From Grimontia hollisae CIP 101886 (GTDB lineage: Bacteria > Pseudomonadota > Gammaproteobacteria > Enterobacterales > Vibrionaceae): DNA of 64,000 bases. A program made the translations under genes and the position numbers. The notes under the pieces are model-generated. The model was not told where the DNA came from and made no database searches. It was given only the letters and a program-made list of their open reading frames with translations. Positions 23,215 to 33,182 of the stretch are shown piece after piece; the first letter of the stretch is position 1, and each line of letters opens with the position of its first letter. The stretch lies in contig NZ_ADAQ01000007.1 in assembly GCF_000176515.1 (NCBI RefSeq), positions 1-64,000 of the forward strand, in the 5' to 3' direction.

Positions 23215-24942
23215 ATGGATTTGAAAACCGTTACTTACCTTGTCGTAGGTTTCACATTCGTTCTCTATATTGGGATCGCAATTTGGGCCCGCGCAGGTTC
23301 AACCAAAGAGTTCTATGTTGCAGGCGGCGGTGTAAACCCAGTCGCAAACGGCATGGCAACAGCCGCTGACTGGATGTCAGCAGCATCATTTATTTCAATG
23401 GCCGGCCTGATTGGCTTTATGGGATACGGCGGTTCGGTATTTCTGATGGGCTGGACAGGCGGTTACGTACTCCTGGCACTGTTGCTGGCACCTTACTTGC
23501 GCAAGTTTGGTAAGTTCACTGTGCCTGAATTCATCGGTGAGCGTTTCTACTCGAACACCGCGCGTGTGGTTGCCGTCATCTGTCTTATCATCGCATCGGT
23601 CACGTACGTTATCGGTCAGATGAAAGGGGTAGGCGTCGCATTTGGCCGCTTTCTGGAAGTGGACTATGCAACTGGCCTTTACATCGGTATGGCAATCGTA
23701 TTCATGTACGCGGTACTTGGCGGCATGAAAGGCATCACCTATACCCAGATTGCACAGTACTGCGTACTTATCTTGGCATACACAGTTCCTGCGATCTTTA
23801 TCTCGCTGCAACTGACCGGCCACCCACTGCCACAAATTGGCCTTGGCAGCACCATATCAGGCACAGACACCTACCTGCTCGACAGGCTGGATCAGGTAGT
23901 GACCGAACTTGGCTTTAGCGAATACACCACATCGGTGCGTGGTGACACCCTCAACATGTTTGCCTACACCATGTCCCTGATGATCGGTACTGCTGGTCTG
24001 CCTCACGTTATCATCCGTTTCTTTACGGTACCGAAAGTCCGTGATGCGCGCATTTCTGCGGGCTGGGCACTGTTCTTCATCGCCATTTTGTACACCACCG
24101 CGCCAGCCGTTGCTGCGATGGCACGTCTGAACCTGATGGATACTGTTAACCCAGCACCAGGTCAGCACCTTGCATATGACGAGCGTCCAGCCTGGTTTAA
24201 GAACTGGGAGAAAACGGGCCTGCTTGGCTTTGATGACAAAAACAATGACGGTAAGATCAACTACACCTCAGATGCCACAACCAACGAACTGAAAGTTGAC
24301 CGTGACATCATGGTGCTGGCAAATCCTGAAATTGCCAAACTGCCTAACTGGGTTATCGCGCTGGTTGCAGCCGGTGGTCTGGCAGCAGCACTGTCAACGG
24401 CGGCGGGCTTGCTGCTGGCGATCTCCTCGGCAGTATCGCACGACTTGTTAAAAGGGGTGTTCAAGCCAGATATTTCAGAGAAAAACGAGTTAATGGCAAG
24501 CCGGATTGCCATGGCCGTGGCGATTGCCTTTGCAGGCTACCTCGGCCTGCACCCACCGGGCTTCGCTGCCGGTACGGTCGCCCTCGCCTTCGGTCTGGCA
24601 GCATCGTCTATCTTCCCGGCACTGATGATGGGTATCTTCTCGAAGTCCATTAACAAGGAAGGGGCAATTGCCGGTATGATTGCAGGTATCACCATTACCC
24701 TGTTCTATGTCTTCCAGCACAAAGGCATCCTGTTTATTGCGGACTGGAAATATCTGGAAAGCTGGGGCAGCGACTGGTTCCTGGGCATTGAGCCTAACGC
24801 ATTCGGGGCCGTCGGGGCTGTGGTTAACTTCGCTGTTGCAACGGTCGTTTCACGTGTAACAGAAGAAACACCACAACACGTGAAAGATCTGGTTGAGCAC
24901 GTACGTATCCCGGGCGGTGCGGGCGAAGCACAAGACCACTAA
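23215..24942 (+). CDS. sodium:solute symporter, VC_2705 subfamily (acetate/short acid uptake likely)
   Basis: A 575-residue SSS/SLC5 permease with about 13 spans. Typical marks are FYVAGGGVNPVANGMATAADW near residue 31, GGMKGITYTQ and LSTAAGLLLAISSAVSHDL. A hydrophilic loop near residues 330-360 holds FDDKNNDGKINY, which resembles a calcium-binding EF-hand loop. Relatives carry acetate and other short carboxylates, and the acetate-switch genes nearby fit that. It is co-transcribed with the DUF4212 gene and ends at a strong terminator. Confidence 0.92.
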   Translation: MDLKTVTYLVVGFTFVLYIGIAIWARAGSTKEFYVAGGGVNPVANGMATAADWMSAASFISMAGLIGFMGYGGSVFLMGWTGGYVLLALLLAPYLRKFGKFTVPEFIGERFYSNTARVVAVICLIIASVTYVIGQMKGVGVAFGRFLEVDYATGLYIGMAIVFMYAVLGGMKGITYTQIAQYCVLILAYTVPAIFISLQLTGHPLPQIGLGSTISGTDTYLLDRLDQVVTELGFSEYTTSVRGDTLNMFAYTMSLMIGTAGLPHVIIRFFTVPKVRDARISAGWALFFIAILYTTAPAVAAMARLNLMDTVNPAPGQHLAYDERPAWFKNWEKTGLLGFDDKNNDGKINYTSDATTNELKVDRDIMVLANPEIAKLPNWVIALVAAGGLAAALSTAAGLLLAISSAVSHDLLKGVFKPDISEKNELMASRIAMAVAIAFAGYLGLHPPGFAAGTVALAFGLAASSIFPALMMGIFSKSINKEGAIAGMIAGITITLFYVFQHKGILFIADWKYLESWGSDWFLGIEPNAFGAVGAVVNFAVATVVSRVTEETPQHVKDLVEHVRIPGGAGEAQDH

Positions 24943-24985
24943 CCCTTAACGTTGAGCACTTCGATAAGAGCGTCACGTTAACGCG

Positions 24986-25011
24986 AAAAAGCCCCGTCCA
25001 GGGGCTTTTTT
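24986..25011 (+). terminator. terminator after the SSS symporter
   Basis: AAAAAGCCCC-GTCCA-GGGGCTTTTTT forms a strong stem with a T run, 44 bp past the stop. Confidence 0.92.
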
Positions 25012-25078
25012 ATCCTCCGGGTACTGCCTCTCTGTGGTATGTTACCCCTAGCCCAAGGACGAGAACAAACTCTTTACC

Positions 25079-25570
25079 ATGTTAAAAAACAAACACGTTA
25101 TTGCCGCAATGCTGGTTGCCCCCATCCTGGCCTTAATAGCCTATTTTGGCGTGGATTTGGCGGTCAGTGAGAAACCCCATGCAGCAAAAGAAGGACAAAC
25201 CTACAAACTCGCTGCCAATTCCAACTGCCGTTACACCAGTGGTATCTGTTCACTTGAAAACGGAGACTTCAAACTCAAACTCCGCTCAGAGAGCCTGACT
25301 GACAGTGAAGTTGTATTGAAGCTGACATCGGAATATCCGCTGGAAGGCGCAAAAATCAGCCTGATCCAACAGAAAGGGAACCGTTCCAATCCGGTTGATA
25401 TGGACATCAACGGCACGAATAACAAAGAATGGTGGGTCGACCTGCCTGCGCCTATGTCAGAGGACAGCGAAATTCATCTGGTCGTCAAATCTGACGGTAC
25501 ACTTTACTATGGCGAGACCACAGCAGTCTTTGTGGAATATAAAACCCTGCTGAATGAAGAGCAGCAATAA
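25079..25570 (+). CDS. hypothetical membrane-anchored protein
   Basis: A 163-residue protein with one N-terminal hydrophobic segment (about 7-27), which acts as an anchor or an uncleaved signal. A predicted periplasmic domain of mostly beta character follows. Two cysteines, in NCRYTSGIC (near 50-57), could form a disulfide. I do not recognise the family. It stands alone after the symporter terminator and ends 21 bp from the convergent 72-residue gene behind crbS. Confidence 0.7.
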   Translation: MLKNKHVIAAMLVAPILALIAYFGVDLAVSEKPHAAKEGQTYKLAANSNCRYTSGICSLENGDFKLKLRSESLTDSEVVLKLTSEYPLEGAKISLIQQKGNRSNPVDMDINGTNNKEWWVDLPAPMSEDSEIHLVVKSDGTLYYGETTAVFVEYKTLLNEEQQ

Positions 25571-25591
25571 GCGGCTCTTTCCTTCCTGGGC

Positions 25592-25810
25592 TTATTGGGT
25601 CACCAGGTAAAGCTTGGCGGCGATCAGTATTTCTGCCACTCTCGCTTCGTGTTCTTGCTCTGACAACCAGAACGTGACATCCACCCAGCCATCCGTGCCC
25701 ATCTGATCAATGTCCACTAACTGGATGTCCCCGGTCAGCGGATCCCAGGTGCCTTCTACCCGCACCAAACCGACTTCAGTATCGAGCCTGGGAATCATAA
25801 ACGCTTCCAT
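25592..25810 (-). CDS. small hypothetical protein coupled to crbS
   Basis: A 72-residue acidic protein (starting MEAFMIPRLDTEVG) without membrane segments or known motif. The frame opens further upstream, but ATG 25810 lies one base after the crbS stop and eight bases after AAGGAG inside crbS, so translation is coupled. The conserved-looking segment GTWDPLTGDIQLVDIDQ is of unknown meaning. A role with CrbS is only suggested by position. Confidence 0.65.
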   Translation of the reverse strand: MEAFMIPRLDTEVGLVRVEGTWDPLTGDIQLVDIDQMGTDGWVDVTFWLSEQEHEARVAEILIAAKLYLVTQ

Positions 25811-25811
25811 A

Positions 25812-28800
25812 TCAGCTTTCTCCTTGCTGAAGCAACGCACGCAGTTTCAGTGGCTTCACCGGCTTGGCAATATAACCAAAGCCCAGTTCACGCACCAATG
25901 TCCGTGTTTCCTGCGTTCTGTCAGCGGTGATCACTGCGCCGACAAATTTGTTGCCAAGCATAGCGCGGCAACGTTGCAATACATCAAGCCCTGTTAACGA
26001 AGGGGCCAAGTGATAGTCACTGAGAATGGCACCGGGCCTAAACCCCCCTTCCAACAGTGCGACCACGCCATCGAGATCTTCTGCCACCTCAACCTGACAC
26101 CCCCAACGTGACAACAGACTTTCCATTCCGGCAAGGATGTCCCTTTCATTATCGACACATAACACCTGAACCCCAGCCAAAGGCTCACTATTTTTATGCT
26201 TTTCTTCAGTCTCAATGCCAGTGTCACAAACCTGAGGCGCAGACGCGATCGGAGCAGTAATCGAAAAGACGGTTCCCTGCCCGGGCCAAGAGCGGAGACT
26301 GAGAGGCTGGTTGAGGATCCGGCTGATCCCGCGTGCGATCGCAAGCCCCAGACCTAGCCCGAGCTCTGCCCCCTTGCGGTCGATGCGGGTAAATTCATTG
26401 AAGATGTCCTGTTGCCTGTCCTGAGGGATACCCGGCCCGTTGTCCCACACTTCGATGCGGCATTGGGTGCCGTGACGACGCACGCCCAGCAACACCCTGC
26501 CATCTGGGTTGTAACGGAATGCATTGGTGAGGAAATTCTGCAAGATACGGCGAAGCAAACGGCGATCAGAGCGGATCCGAAGCCCGGTTGGTTGCACGCG
26601 AAAATCGATACCCTGCTGGTTGGCAATCACACCAAATTCTGCCGCCAAGGTTGAAAAGACCTCATCTAATTCGAAATCCGTGATTTTTGCCTTCATTTTT
26701 CCTGATTCAATACGAGAGATATCCAGCAAGTCCCCAATCAAATCTTCGGCTGCCCCTAACGCACTCTCGATATGCCCGGCCATCTTCTGGGTTTCTTTTC
26801 CCTCTGCCATTTCGCTCAGCGAAGAAGCAAACAGGCGCGCAGCGTTCATCGGTTGCATCAAATCATGACTTACTGCCGCAAGCAGACGGCTTTTCGACTG
26901 GGAGGCTTGCTCCGCCTTGGCGGTGGCACTGATCAGGCGACGGTTAAGGGTTTCCAGCGCTTTGGTCCGCTCAACAACCCGTGCTTCCAAGGTTTCATTG
27001 GATTGCTTGAGCGCCTCTTCGGCATGACGGAAGGCAGTGATATCGGTAAAACTCATCACAAACCCGCCACCTGGCATCGGGTTGCCCTGCACCTCGATCA
27101 CCCGTCCGTCCGGATGGACACGGGAGGACGTATGCGAAGAGCCTTTACGCAAATAACCAACCCGTTTTTTCACATGTTCTTCTATATCACCCGGGCCACA
27201 CAGGCCACGCTCGGCGTTGTAACGCACCACGTCTGCAATCGGCCTGCCGACCTGGATTAAATCCGGGGGAAAGTCGAAAAGCTCGACATAACGCTGGTTC
27301 CACGCCACCAGCCGAAGTTGTTTGTCCACCACAGAAATCCCCTGGCTGATATGCTCAATTGCCCCCTGTAACAGGCCACGGCTGAAATCAAACAGCTCAG
27401 ACGCTTCATCAACAATGGTAGCGATTTCCTCAAGCTGCATATTCCGGCCTTGTAGGGCGGAAGTCAGCACCAGTTTGGCGGAAGAAGCGCCGAATACACC
27501 CGCCAACACCCGTTCGGTATGACGGATCAACGCGGCACTCGCCTGCTGCTGCGGGAGCAACATCTCTCCACGCTGCTCACCAAACGTGCGGAACGTCTGG
27601 CGCATACGGGTCCGACCGACAAAACGGGCGGCCAGCATTTCAAGCTCTGCCACGGTCACGCGGCTTTGATATAGGCTCGAGTCATCCCCTTCCGGCAGCG
27701 GCGTGCCGACGAAGCTCGCTGCCTGTAAACGTTCACTGAGGGACGGACGGGTCGCCATCGACACCACCACAAAGCAGACACTATTGGCCATAATGCTGAG
27801 TACCATTCCCCAGTTCACCGGATTCAGTGACTCAAAGAACGGGAGAGCTGGTGGAGCGAGGATCCAGAGCACCAGGTTGGTTTCTTCATTCCCTGCCAAC
27901 ATGCCGGTTTGCATCATCAGAGTCATTAACCAGACCACGAAGCCGGTAGCCAGCCCGGCATACACACCTTTTTTGTTGGCCTGACGCCAGTAAATACCGG
28001 CGACCAGTGGCGGAGCAAACTGGGCGATAGCAGCAAAGGACAGAAAGCCGATCGCAGACAGTGAAGGCACTTCAAGGATCAGCTGGTAAAAGCCCCAGGC
28101 CCCGATAAGCAACAGGAAAATCAGTGCGCGGCGCACATTAAGCAGTAAGCCGGAGAACTGGGTAAAGTTGCGGTTAGATACCCGCATACGGCGCAGCAAC
28201 TGTGGCAGCACCAGATCGTTCGATACCATGATAGCCAGTGCAATGGTCGACACGATAACCATGCCACTTGCCGCGGAGGCCCCGCCAAGGAAAGCCAGCA
28301 GGGCAATACCTTCATTGCCGGTAAAAAGCGGCAGCTGGATCACATGGGTATCGGCCGACACATCCGGCAGGAAAACCTGCCCGGCATACGCCAGTGGCAG
28401 AACGAACATGCCCATCAACAGCAGATAAACCGGAAACACCCAGCGCGCGGTATGCAAATCCTGCGCCCGGGCATTTTCTACCACCATGGTATGAAACTGG
28501 CGTGGCAAACAGATAATGGCCGCCATGGTCAGGAGAGTATGAACCAACAAAGCTCCCCAGTCCGGAGAACCCACCACATTGGCTTCTTTCAGTGTGGGCA
28601 GTTCACCCGGCGCATCAAGCAACATGCCAACCGCAAAAAAACCGACAGCCAGAAACGCCACCAGTTTTACAATCGACTCAAAAGCCACCGCCATCATCAT
28701 GCCCCGGTGGTGCTCGGTGGAATCTATATGGCGAGTGCCGAACAGCACGGTAAACATGGCAAGCGACATGCACACCAGCCAGGCAATTTGTCCTTCGTTG

Positions 28801-29273
28801 AGACCTGCGCCTTCACCAATATCCGGCGCAATCACATCCAGCCCCATGGTGATACCACGCAATTGCAACGCGATATAAGGCAAGATACCAACCACGGCAA
28901 TCACGGTCACCATCACCGCCAGACCCTGTGATTTCCCGTAACGGGCGGCAATAAAGTCCGCAATGGAGGTGATGTGCTCTCGTTTGGCGATCAGGATTAT
29001 CCGGGCAAGAAAGCGCCAGCCAATGGTAAACACCAGGATAGGGGCAAGATAAATCGGCAGGAATGACCAAGGCTGGCTTGACGCCTGCCCCACGGTGCCA
29101 AAAAAGGTCCAGGAAGTGCAGTACACCGCGATAGACAGGCTGTAAATATAGGGCCGCCAGCCACGCAGCCAACGCGGACGGCTGTCGCCGTACCAGGCAA
29201 TAAGAAACAGAACGCCAAGGTATGCCAGTGCCACAGGCACCACTATCCATCCAGCCGACATCATATCTTCCAT
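25812..29273 (-). CDS. crbS: SSF-domain hybrid sensor histidine kinase, probable CrbS
   Basis: An 1,153-residue membrane sensor. Residues 1-500 form a sodium/solute symporter-like domain. A linker and PAS domain (about 640-750) and a coiled coil follow, then HisKA with AVSHDLMQPMNAAR (His near 802), HATPase_c with DNGPGIP and GLGLGLAIARG, and a receiver domain with acceptor Asp in AILSDYHLAP near 1085. The layout matches V. cholerae CrbS, which with CrbR turns on acs when preferred carbon is gone. The SSF part may sense or carry an acid. Confidence 0.87.
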   Translation of the reverse strand: MEDMMSAGWIVVPVALAYLGVLFLIAWYGDSRPRWLRGWRPYIYSLSIAVYCTSWTFFGTVGQASSQPWSFLPIYLAPILVFTIGWRFLARIILIAKREHITSIADFIAARYGKSQGLAVMVTVIAVVGILPYIALQLRGITMGLDVIAPDIGEGAGLNEGQIAWLVCMSLAMFTVLFGTRHIDSTEHHRGMMMAVAFESIVKLVAFLAVGFFAVGMLLDAPGELPTLKEANVVGSPDWGALLVHTLLTMAAIICLPRQFHTMVVENARAQDLHTARWVFPVYLLLMGMFVLPLAYAGQVFLPDVSADTHVIQLPLFTGNEGIALLAFLGGASAASGMVIVSTIALAIMVSNDLVLPQLLRRMRVSNRNFTQFSGLLLNVRRALIFLLLIGAWGFYQLILEVPSLSAIGFLSFAAIAQFAPPLVAGIYWRQANKKGVYAGLATGFVVWLMTLMMQTGMLAGNEETNLVLWILAPPALPFFESLNPVNWGMVLSIMANSVCFVVVSMATRPSLSERLQAASFVGTPLPEGDDSSLYQSRVTVAELEMLAARFVGRTRMRQTFRTFGEQRGEMLLPQQQASAALIRHTERVLAGVFGASSAKLVLTSALQGRNMQLEEIATIVDEASELFDFSRGLLQGAIEHISQGISVVDKQLRLVAWNQRYVELFDFPPDLIQVGRPIADVVRYNAERGLCGPGDIEEHVKKRVGYLRKGSSHTSSRVHPDGRVIEVQGNPMPGGGFVMSFTDITAFRHAEEALKQSNETLEARVVERTKALETLNRRLISATAKAEQASQSKSRLLAAVSHDLMQPMNAARLFASSLSEMAEGKETQKMAGHIESALGAAEDLIGDLLDISRIESGKMKAKITDFELDEVFSTLAAEFGVIANQQGIDFRVQPTGLRIRSDRRLLRRILQNFLTNAFRYNPDGRVLLGVRRHGTQCRIEVWDNGPGIPQDRQQDIFNEFTRIDRKGAELGLGLGLAIARGISRILNQPLSLRSWPGQGTVFSITAPIASAPQVCDTGIETEEKHKNSEPLAGVQVLCVDNERDILAGMESLLSRWGCQVEVAEDLDGVVALLEGGFRPGAILSDYHLAPSLTGLDVLQRCRAMLGNKFVGAVITADRTQETRTLVRELGFGYIAKPVKPLKLRALLQQGES

Positions 29274-29370
29274 GAAAAGTGTTTAACTAGGGTCTGTTTA
29301 TCATGCCCTTGGTTGTACAACAACGCGGCGACGTATCTCCGTGAGCAAGCTCTCTCAGCCCACAGCAAAT

Positions 29371-30537
29371 TCAGTGATTTACGGCTTCAGTCGCCGGTTC
29401 AGTCCTGAGGGTAAGCAGTAATACCGGCAACCCAAGCAGCGCCATGGCATAGAAGCTGTGTCCCCCAAACCGCTCATACAACTCCCCACTGACAACGGTC
29501 AGCAACGCCATCACAGCCCCCATCGGAATCGCACTGTACAGCGCCTGCAATGCGATGATCTTGTCGCTGTTCTGTTGCTGGATATAACGCATGGCAGCGA
29601 TATGGGCCACACCGAACGTGATGCCATGCAGCGACTGGGCAAAAAACAACACGCCAAGCTCGGTACTCCATCCAGTCAAACACCAACGCAACACCACCGC
29701 CAGTGCAGCCAGACGAAACAGGGACTGCACCTGCCAATGGCCAAACAGCCTGCCGGCCAGCGCGAACATCATCACTTCCACCACCACACCAAAGCTCCAG
29801 AGATAACCGACAACGACATCTGCTACACCAGCCTGCGTCCAGTGGATGGCACTGAACGCGTAGTAGGCGGCATGGCTGCCTTGGATCAGGGAAACAATCA
29901 CGAGAAACATCAATACAGGTCTGGAACGGAGCACCAGACGCAGAGGTGGTCTGGCGATAGCCTGCGTTTCCTCTTTTACCGGCAGCTCACGCGGCGAAAG
30001 CAGGCTCCAGCCCCAGGTGAGCAGCAAGGCGCTGGCAGCAAGAGGCACAATGGTTTGCGGTCCAACGCTGTCCACCAGTGTGCCTGCCATCATAGAGCCC
30101 ATGACAAACGCCAGCGATCCCCAGAGCCGTGCCCGCCCGTAATCCACCAGTTTGCGGCGGTTGTAATGGTTGGCAAGTGCATCAGACACCGGAACAGCTG
30201 GACCAATCACACTGTTGATGGCGACGGATAAGACTGTCAGCCACAAAAGATCCGGCGTCGCCATCAAATGCAAAAAGCCAATCACTGTAGCAATAAAAGA
30301 TAGCCAGCGCACAGCAGGCAGCAGGTGCTCAGGCAAGTGAAACCTTGGGGTCAGGGTCAGGTTCACCACAAAGCGCGTCATCACTCCAGCGCCGATCACG
30401 ATACCAATCTCATCGGCAGAGAGTCCCAACCAGGCTAGCCAGACTGACCAAAAAGGCAGATAGACCCCAAAGGCAAAGAAATAGGTGCCGTAATACACGG
30501 ATAACCAATGAAAGGGAGTAGGACGGGGGTAACCCAT
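29371..30537 (-). CDS. MFS permease, phenylpropionate-transporter (HcaT)-like
   Basis: A 388-residue inner-membrane transporter with twelve spans. The N-terminus WLSVYYGTYFFAFGVYLPFWSVWL is characteristic of the HcaT/PPP branch of the major facilitator superfamily. It lies upstream of crbS on the same strand (97 bp gap) and divergent from the DUF294 gene. Members are named for 3-phenylpropionate uptake in E. coli, but most are untested, so the substrate is open. Confidence 0.85.
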   Translation of the reverse strand: MGYPRPTPFHWLSVYYGTYFFAFGVYLPFWSVWLAWLGLSADEIGIVIGAGVMTRFVVNLTLTPRFHLPEHLLPAVRWLSFIATVIGFLHLMATPDLLWLTVLSVAINSVIGPAVPVSDALANHYNRRKLVDYGRARLWGSLAFVMGSMMAGTLVDSVGPQTIVPLAASALLLTWGWSLLSPRELPVKEETQAIARPPLRLVLRSRPVLMFLVIVSLIQGSHAAYYAFSAIHWTQAGVADVVVGYLWSFGVVVEVMMFALAGRLFGHWQVQSLFRLAALAVVLRWCLTGWSTELGVLFFAQSLHGITFGVAHIAAMRYIQQQNSDKIIALQALYSAIPMGAVMALLTVVSGELYERFGGHSFYAMALLGLPVLLLTLRTEPATEAVNH

Positions 30538-30754
30538 ACAGGCGATCCTTCAGCCATAACGAGAAGCGCTATTTTGACAGCGATTCCCGCAAACTTACAG
30601 TGCGGTTTTCATGTAGCTGCAAGGCCTCTTCGTTCCGGTAAAGAGATAACTGACAATAGACTAAAGTCGGCTGGCAAGGTGCAAGCCCGTGCGACAAACT
30701 GAAAACAAGGACAGACACGCTATGTGCGTGAACAATAACACGGAGTGTGCCGCC

Positions 30755-32557
30755 ATGCCTGAACCGTTTGATACTGCATCCCCCCCGTTTGACCGCCTCG
30801 ACGACAAACAGGCCAAGTCCCTGTTATCGTCACTGGATGTCGCCTATTACCGCCGTGGTGATGTCCTGATTGAAAAAGGTCAGGCCAATGAGGCACTGTA
30901 TATTGTCATCAAGGGCAGGGTACAGGAAATCAACCCGGACACCCAGGAAGTGCAGGCACAATACATCAAAGACGACTTGTTTGATGCCCGTGCCCTGCTC
31001 AAAGGCTATGCTCATCACCGATACCACGTGGTTGAAGATACCCTGTGTTATGTGTTGCCCAAAGCGGTGTTTATGGCGCTTTACCATGAAAACCCCTCAT
31101 TTGCGGACTACTTCAACACCAGCTTCAGCCGGCGAAAACGCATGCTGGAACAAGCACAACAACAGCAAAATCTGGCAGAATTTATTCTGACACAGGTTGA
31201 TGAGAGCAACATCCAGCCAATCATGACACTGCCCCATGCCACCACGATTCATGATGCCACGCTGCAACTTCGTCAGGCACGTCAGGATTGCGCACTGGTG
31301 ACGCTGGAAGGCAAACCACATGACATAGGCATTATCACCCGGACCAACCTGCTGCATGCCCTGGTGGAAAACGGCTGCTCGCTCGATACACCGATAGGCG
31401 ATATCGCAACCTCTCCGGTGATCAGCGTGGAAATGGGCGATTACCTCTTTAATGTGATGATCCTGATGACCCGCGACCGGGTTAAACGGGTACGGGTAAC
31501 AGAAGACAGGAAAACGGTCGGCATGCTCGACATGACCCAGGTGCTGAGCCTGTTTTCCACCCACTCCCACGTGCTGACCCTGCAAATCAACCGAGCACAC
31601 TCGATTGAAGAGCTGGCACTGGCGGCCAATAACCAGCAACAACTGGTGGCCAATCTCACCAACAACGGTATCCACACCCAATTTGTGATGGAGCTGATTT
31701 CTGCCGTGAATGAGCAAATCATCGAGAAAGCCTTCCGCCTGACTATTCCGGAAGCCTTTCACGAAAAATGCTGTCTGTTTGTGATGGGCTCTGAAGGGCG
31801 AGGTGAACAGATACTGAAAACCGATCAGGACAATGGTCTCATCCTCACCGATGATGCCAACTGGCCAGATGTGCAGCACTATATGGTAAGGTTCAGTGAC
31901 GTTCTCAGCCGTCTGGGTTATCCACCTTGTCCCGGCAACGTAATGGTCAATAACCCACGCTGGGTGAAGACCCAGTCCGAGTGGATAAAAGAGATGGTAT
32001 CACTCAGCAAGATCTCTGATGAGCGCACTCTGATGGATCTGGCCATCCTTGCCGACAGCCATGCCGTCGCCGGCAACAAAGCCCTGCTGGAGCCTGTAAT
32101 GACAAAGCTCCACAGCAGAATGAAAAACAACATGCTGGCGCTGAATACCTTTGTCCGCCCCTGCCTCGCCTTCCGGGTTCCCCTGACCTTTTTCGGTGGC
32201 CTGAAAGCAAACAAAGAAGGATTAGATGTAAAAAAAGGTGGCATCTTCCCGCTGGTTCATGGTGTTCGCACTCTGGCGCTTGAAAATGGCCTGACCGAAA
32301 CCAACACATTTGAAAGACTCGATGCCCTCGCACGGTGCAAGGCCCTGGATCAGGAAACCGCCAATAACCTCTCCGAAGCACTCAAACTGTTTGTCAAAGT
32401 TCGTCTGAAACAACAACTCGACAGCGACGCCAGCACAGGGAATCTGTTGGATGTGGCTCAGCTGTCACGTACCGAACGGGATTTACTCCGAGATTGCCTG
32501 GGCGTAGTAAAAAAATTCAAGGAGCGTCTGGCCTCCCACTATCAGGTAAGGGATTAG
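30755..32557 (+). CDS. cNMP-binding/CBS/DUF294 nucleotidyltransferase-like protein
   Basis: A signalling-type cytoplasmic protein of about 600 residues: a cyclic-nucleotide-binding domain (roughly 10-125), two CBS motifs (about 150-265), a DUF294 nucleotidyltransferase-like domain with GSEGRGEQILKTDQDNGL near 344-361, and a C-terminal DUF294_C helical part. It sits directly before a DnaQ-like exonuclease and acs, a conserved grouping. ATG 30755 follows GGAG by nine bases; ATG 30722 after AAGGA is also possible. The biochemical activity is unknown. Confidence 0.87.
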   Translation: MPEPFDTASPPFDRLDDKQAKSLLSSLDVAYYRRGDVLIEKGQANEALYIVIKGRVQEINPDTQEVQAQYIKDDLFDARALLKGYAHHRYHVVEDTLCYVLPKAVFMALYHENPSFADYFNTSFSRRKRMLEQAQQQQNLAEFILTQVDESNIQPIMTLPHATTIHDATLQLRQARQDCALVTLEGKPHDIGIITRTNLLHALVENGCSLDTPIGDIATSPVISVEMGDYLFNVMILMTRDRVKRVRVTEDRKTVGMLDMTQVLSLFSTHSHVLTLQINRAHSIEELALAANNQQQLVANLTNNGIHTQFVMELISAVNEQIIEKAFRLTIPEAFHEKCCLFVMGSEGRGEQILKTDQDNGLILTDDANWPDVQHYMVRFSDVLSRLGYPPCPGNVMVNNPRWVKTQSEWIKEMVSLSKISDERTLMDLAILADSHAVAGNKALLEPVMTKLHSRMKNNMLALNTFVRPCLAFRVPLTFFGGLKANKEGLDVKKGGIFPLVHGVRTLALENGLTETNTFERLDALARCKALDQETANNLSEALKLFVKVRLKQQLDSDASTGNLLDVAQLSRTERDLLRDCLGVVKKFKERLASHYQVRD

Positions 32558-32558
32558 C

Positions 32559-33182
32559 ATGAACCCGCTGGAACGACTCTGGCTGAAGTATAAATGGCGA
32601 GATACCCAATATGCGCCGCTGTTTACCTCTCCTTCCAATGAAGAGATGGTCGCGCTGGACTGTGAAACCACCAGCCTCGACCCCCATAAGGCCGAGCTGG
32701 TGACCATTGCGGCAACCAAAATCCGCGGCAACACCATTGTCACCAGCGATCCACTCACCCTTTCCCTGCGCGCCCCCCACTCCCTGACTGAACAATCAGT
32801 GAAAATACACGGTATCCGGCATCAGGATCTACATGATGGTGTCACGGAAAAAGAAGCCATGCAGGCACTGATTGAATTTGCCGGTAACCGCCCCATCGTC
32901 GGCTATTACATCCATTACGACAAAACCATTCTCGATCGCTACACCCGGAAGCACCTGGGCTTCAAACTGCCAAACAGCACCATCGAAGTCAGTGATATTT
33001 ACCGTCGCAAACTGGAACAGATCCTGCCCAATGCTTATTACGATTTGAGTATGGAGGCAATAGGACACCATCTGGGATTGCCTCTGTCTGGCCGACATGA
33101 TGCACTCGACGACGCCATCAGTGCTGCCCTTATCTATATACGACTAAAGTACGGCGATGTCTCAATACCCACTTATGTCTAA
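32559..33182 (+). CDS. DnaQ-like 3'-5' exonuclease
   Basis: A 207-residue DEDD exonuclease. Motif I is ALDCETTSLDP near residues 32-42, motif II is around VGYYIHYDKTILD near 111-123, and motif III is GRHDALDDAISAAL near 177-190 (DEDDh type). It starts one base after the DUF294 gene, so the two are translated together. Relatives next to acs are often annotated as a PolC/epsilon-like exonuclease. Its substrate, DNA or RNA, cannot be told from sequence. Confidence 0.87.
   Translation: MNPLERLWLKYKWRDTQYAPLFTSPSNEEMVALDCETTSLDPHKAELVTIAATKIRGNTIVTSDPLTLSLRAPHSLTEQSVKIHGIRHQDLHDGVTEKEAMQALIEFAGNRPIVGYYIHYDKTILDRYTRKHLGFKLPNSTIEVSDIYRRKLEQILPNAYYDLSMEAIGHHLGLPLSGRHDALDDAISAALIYIRLKYGDVSIPTYV

Noticed and set aside
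29458-30231. 257-residue plus-strand ORF opposite the MFS permease
   Set aside because: Antisense shadow rich in His, Gln and Arg; the MFS frame explains the region fully.
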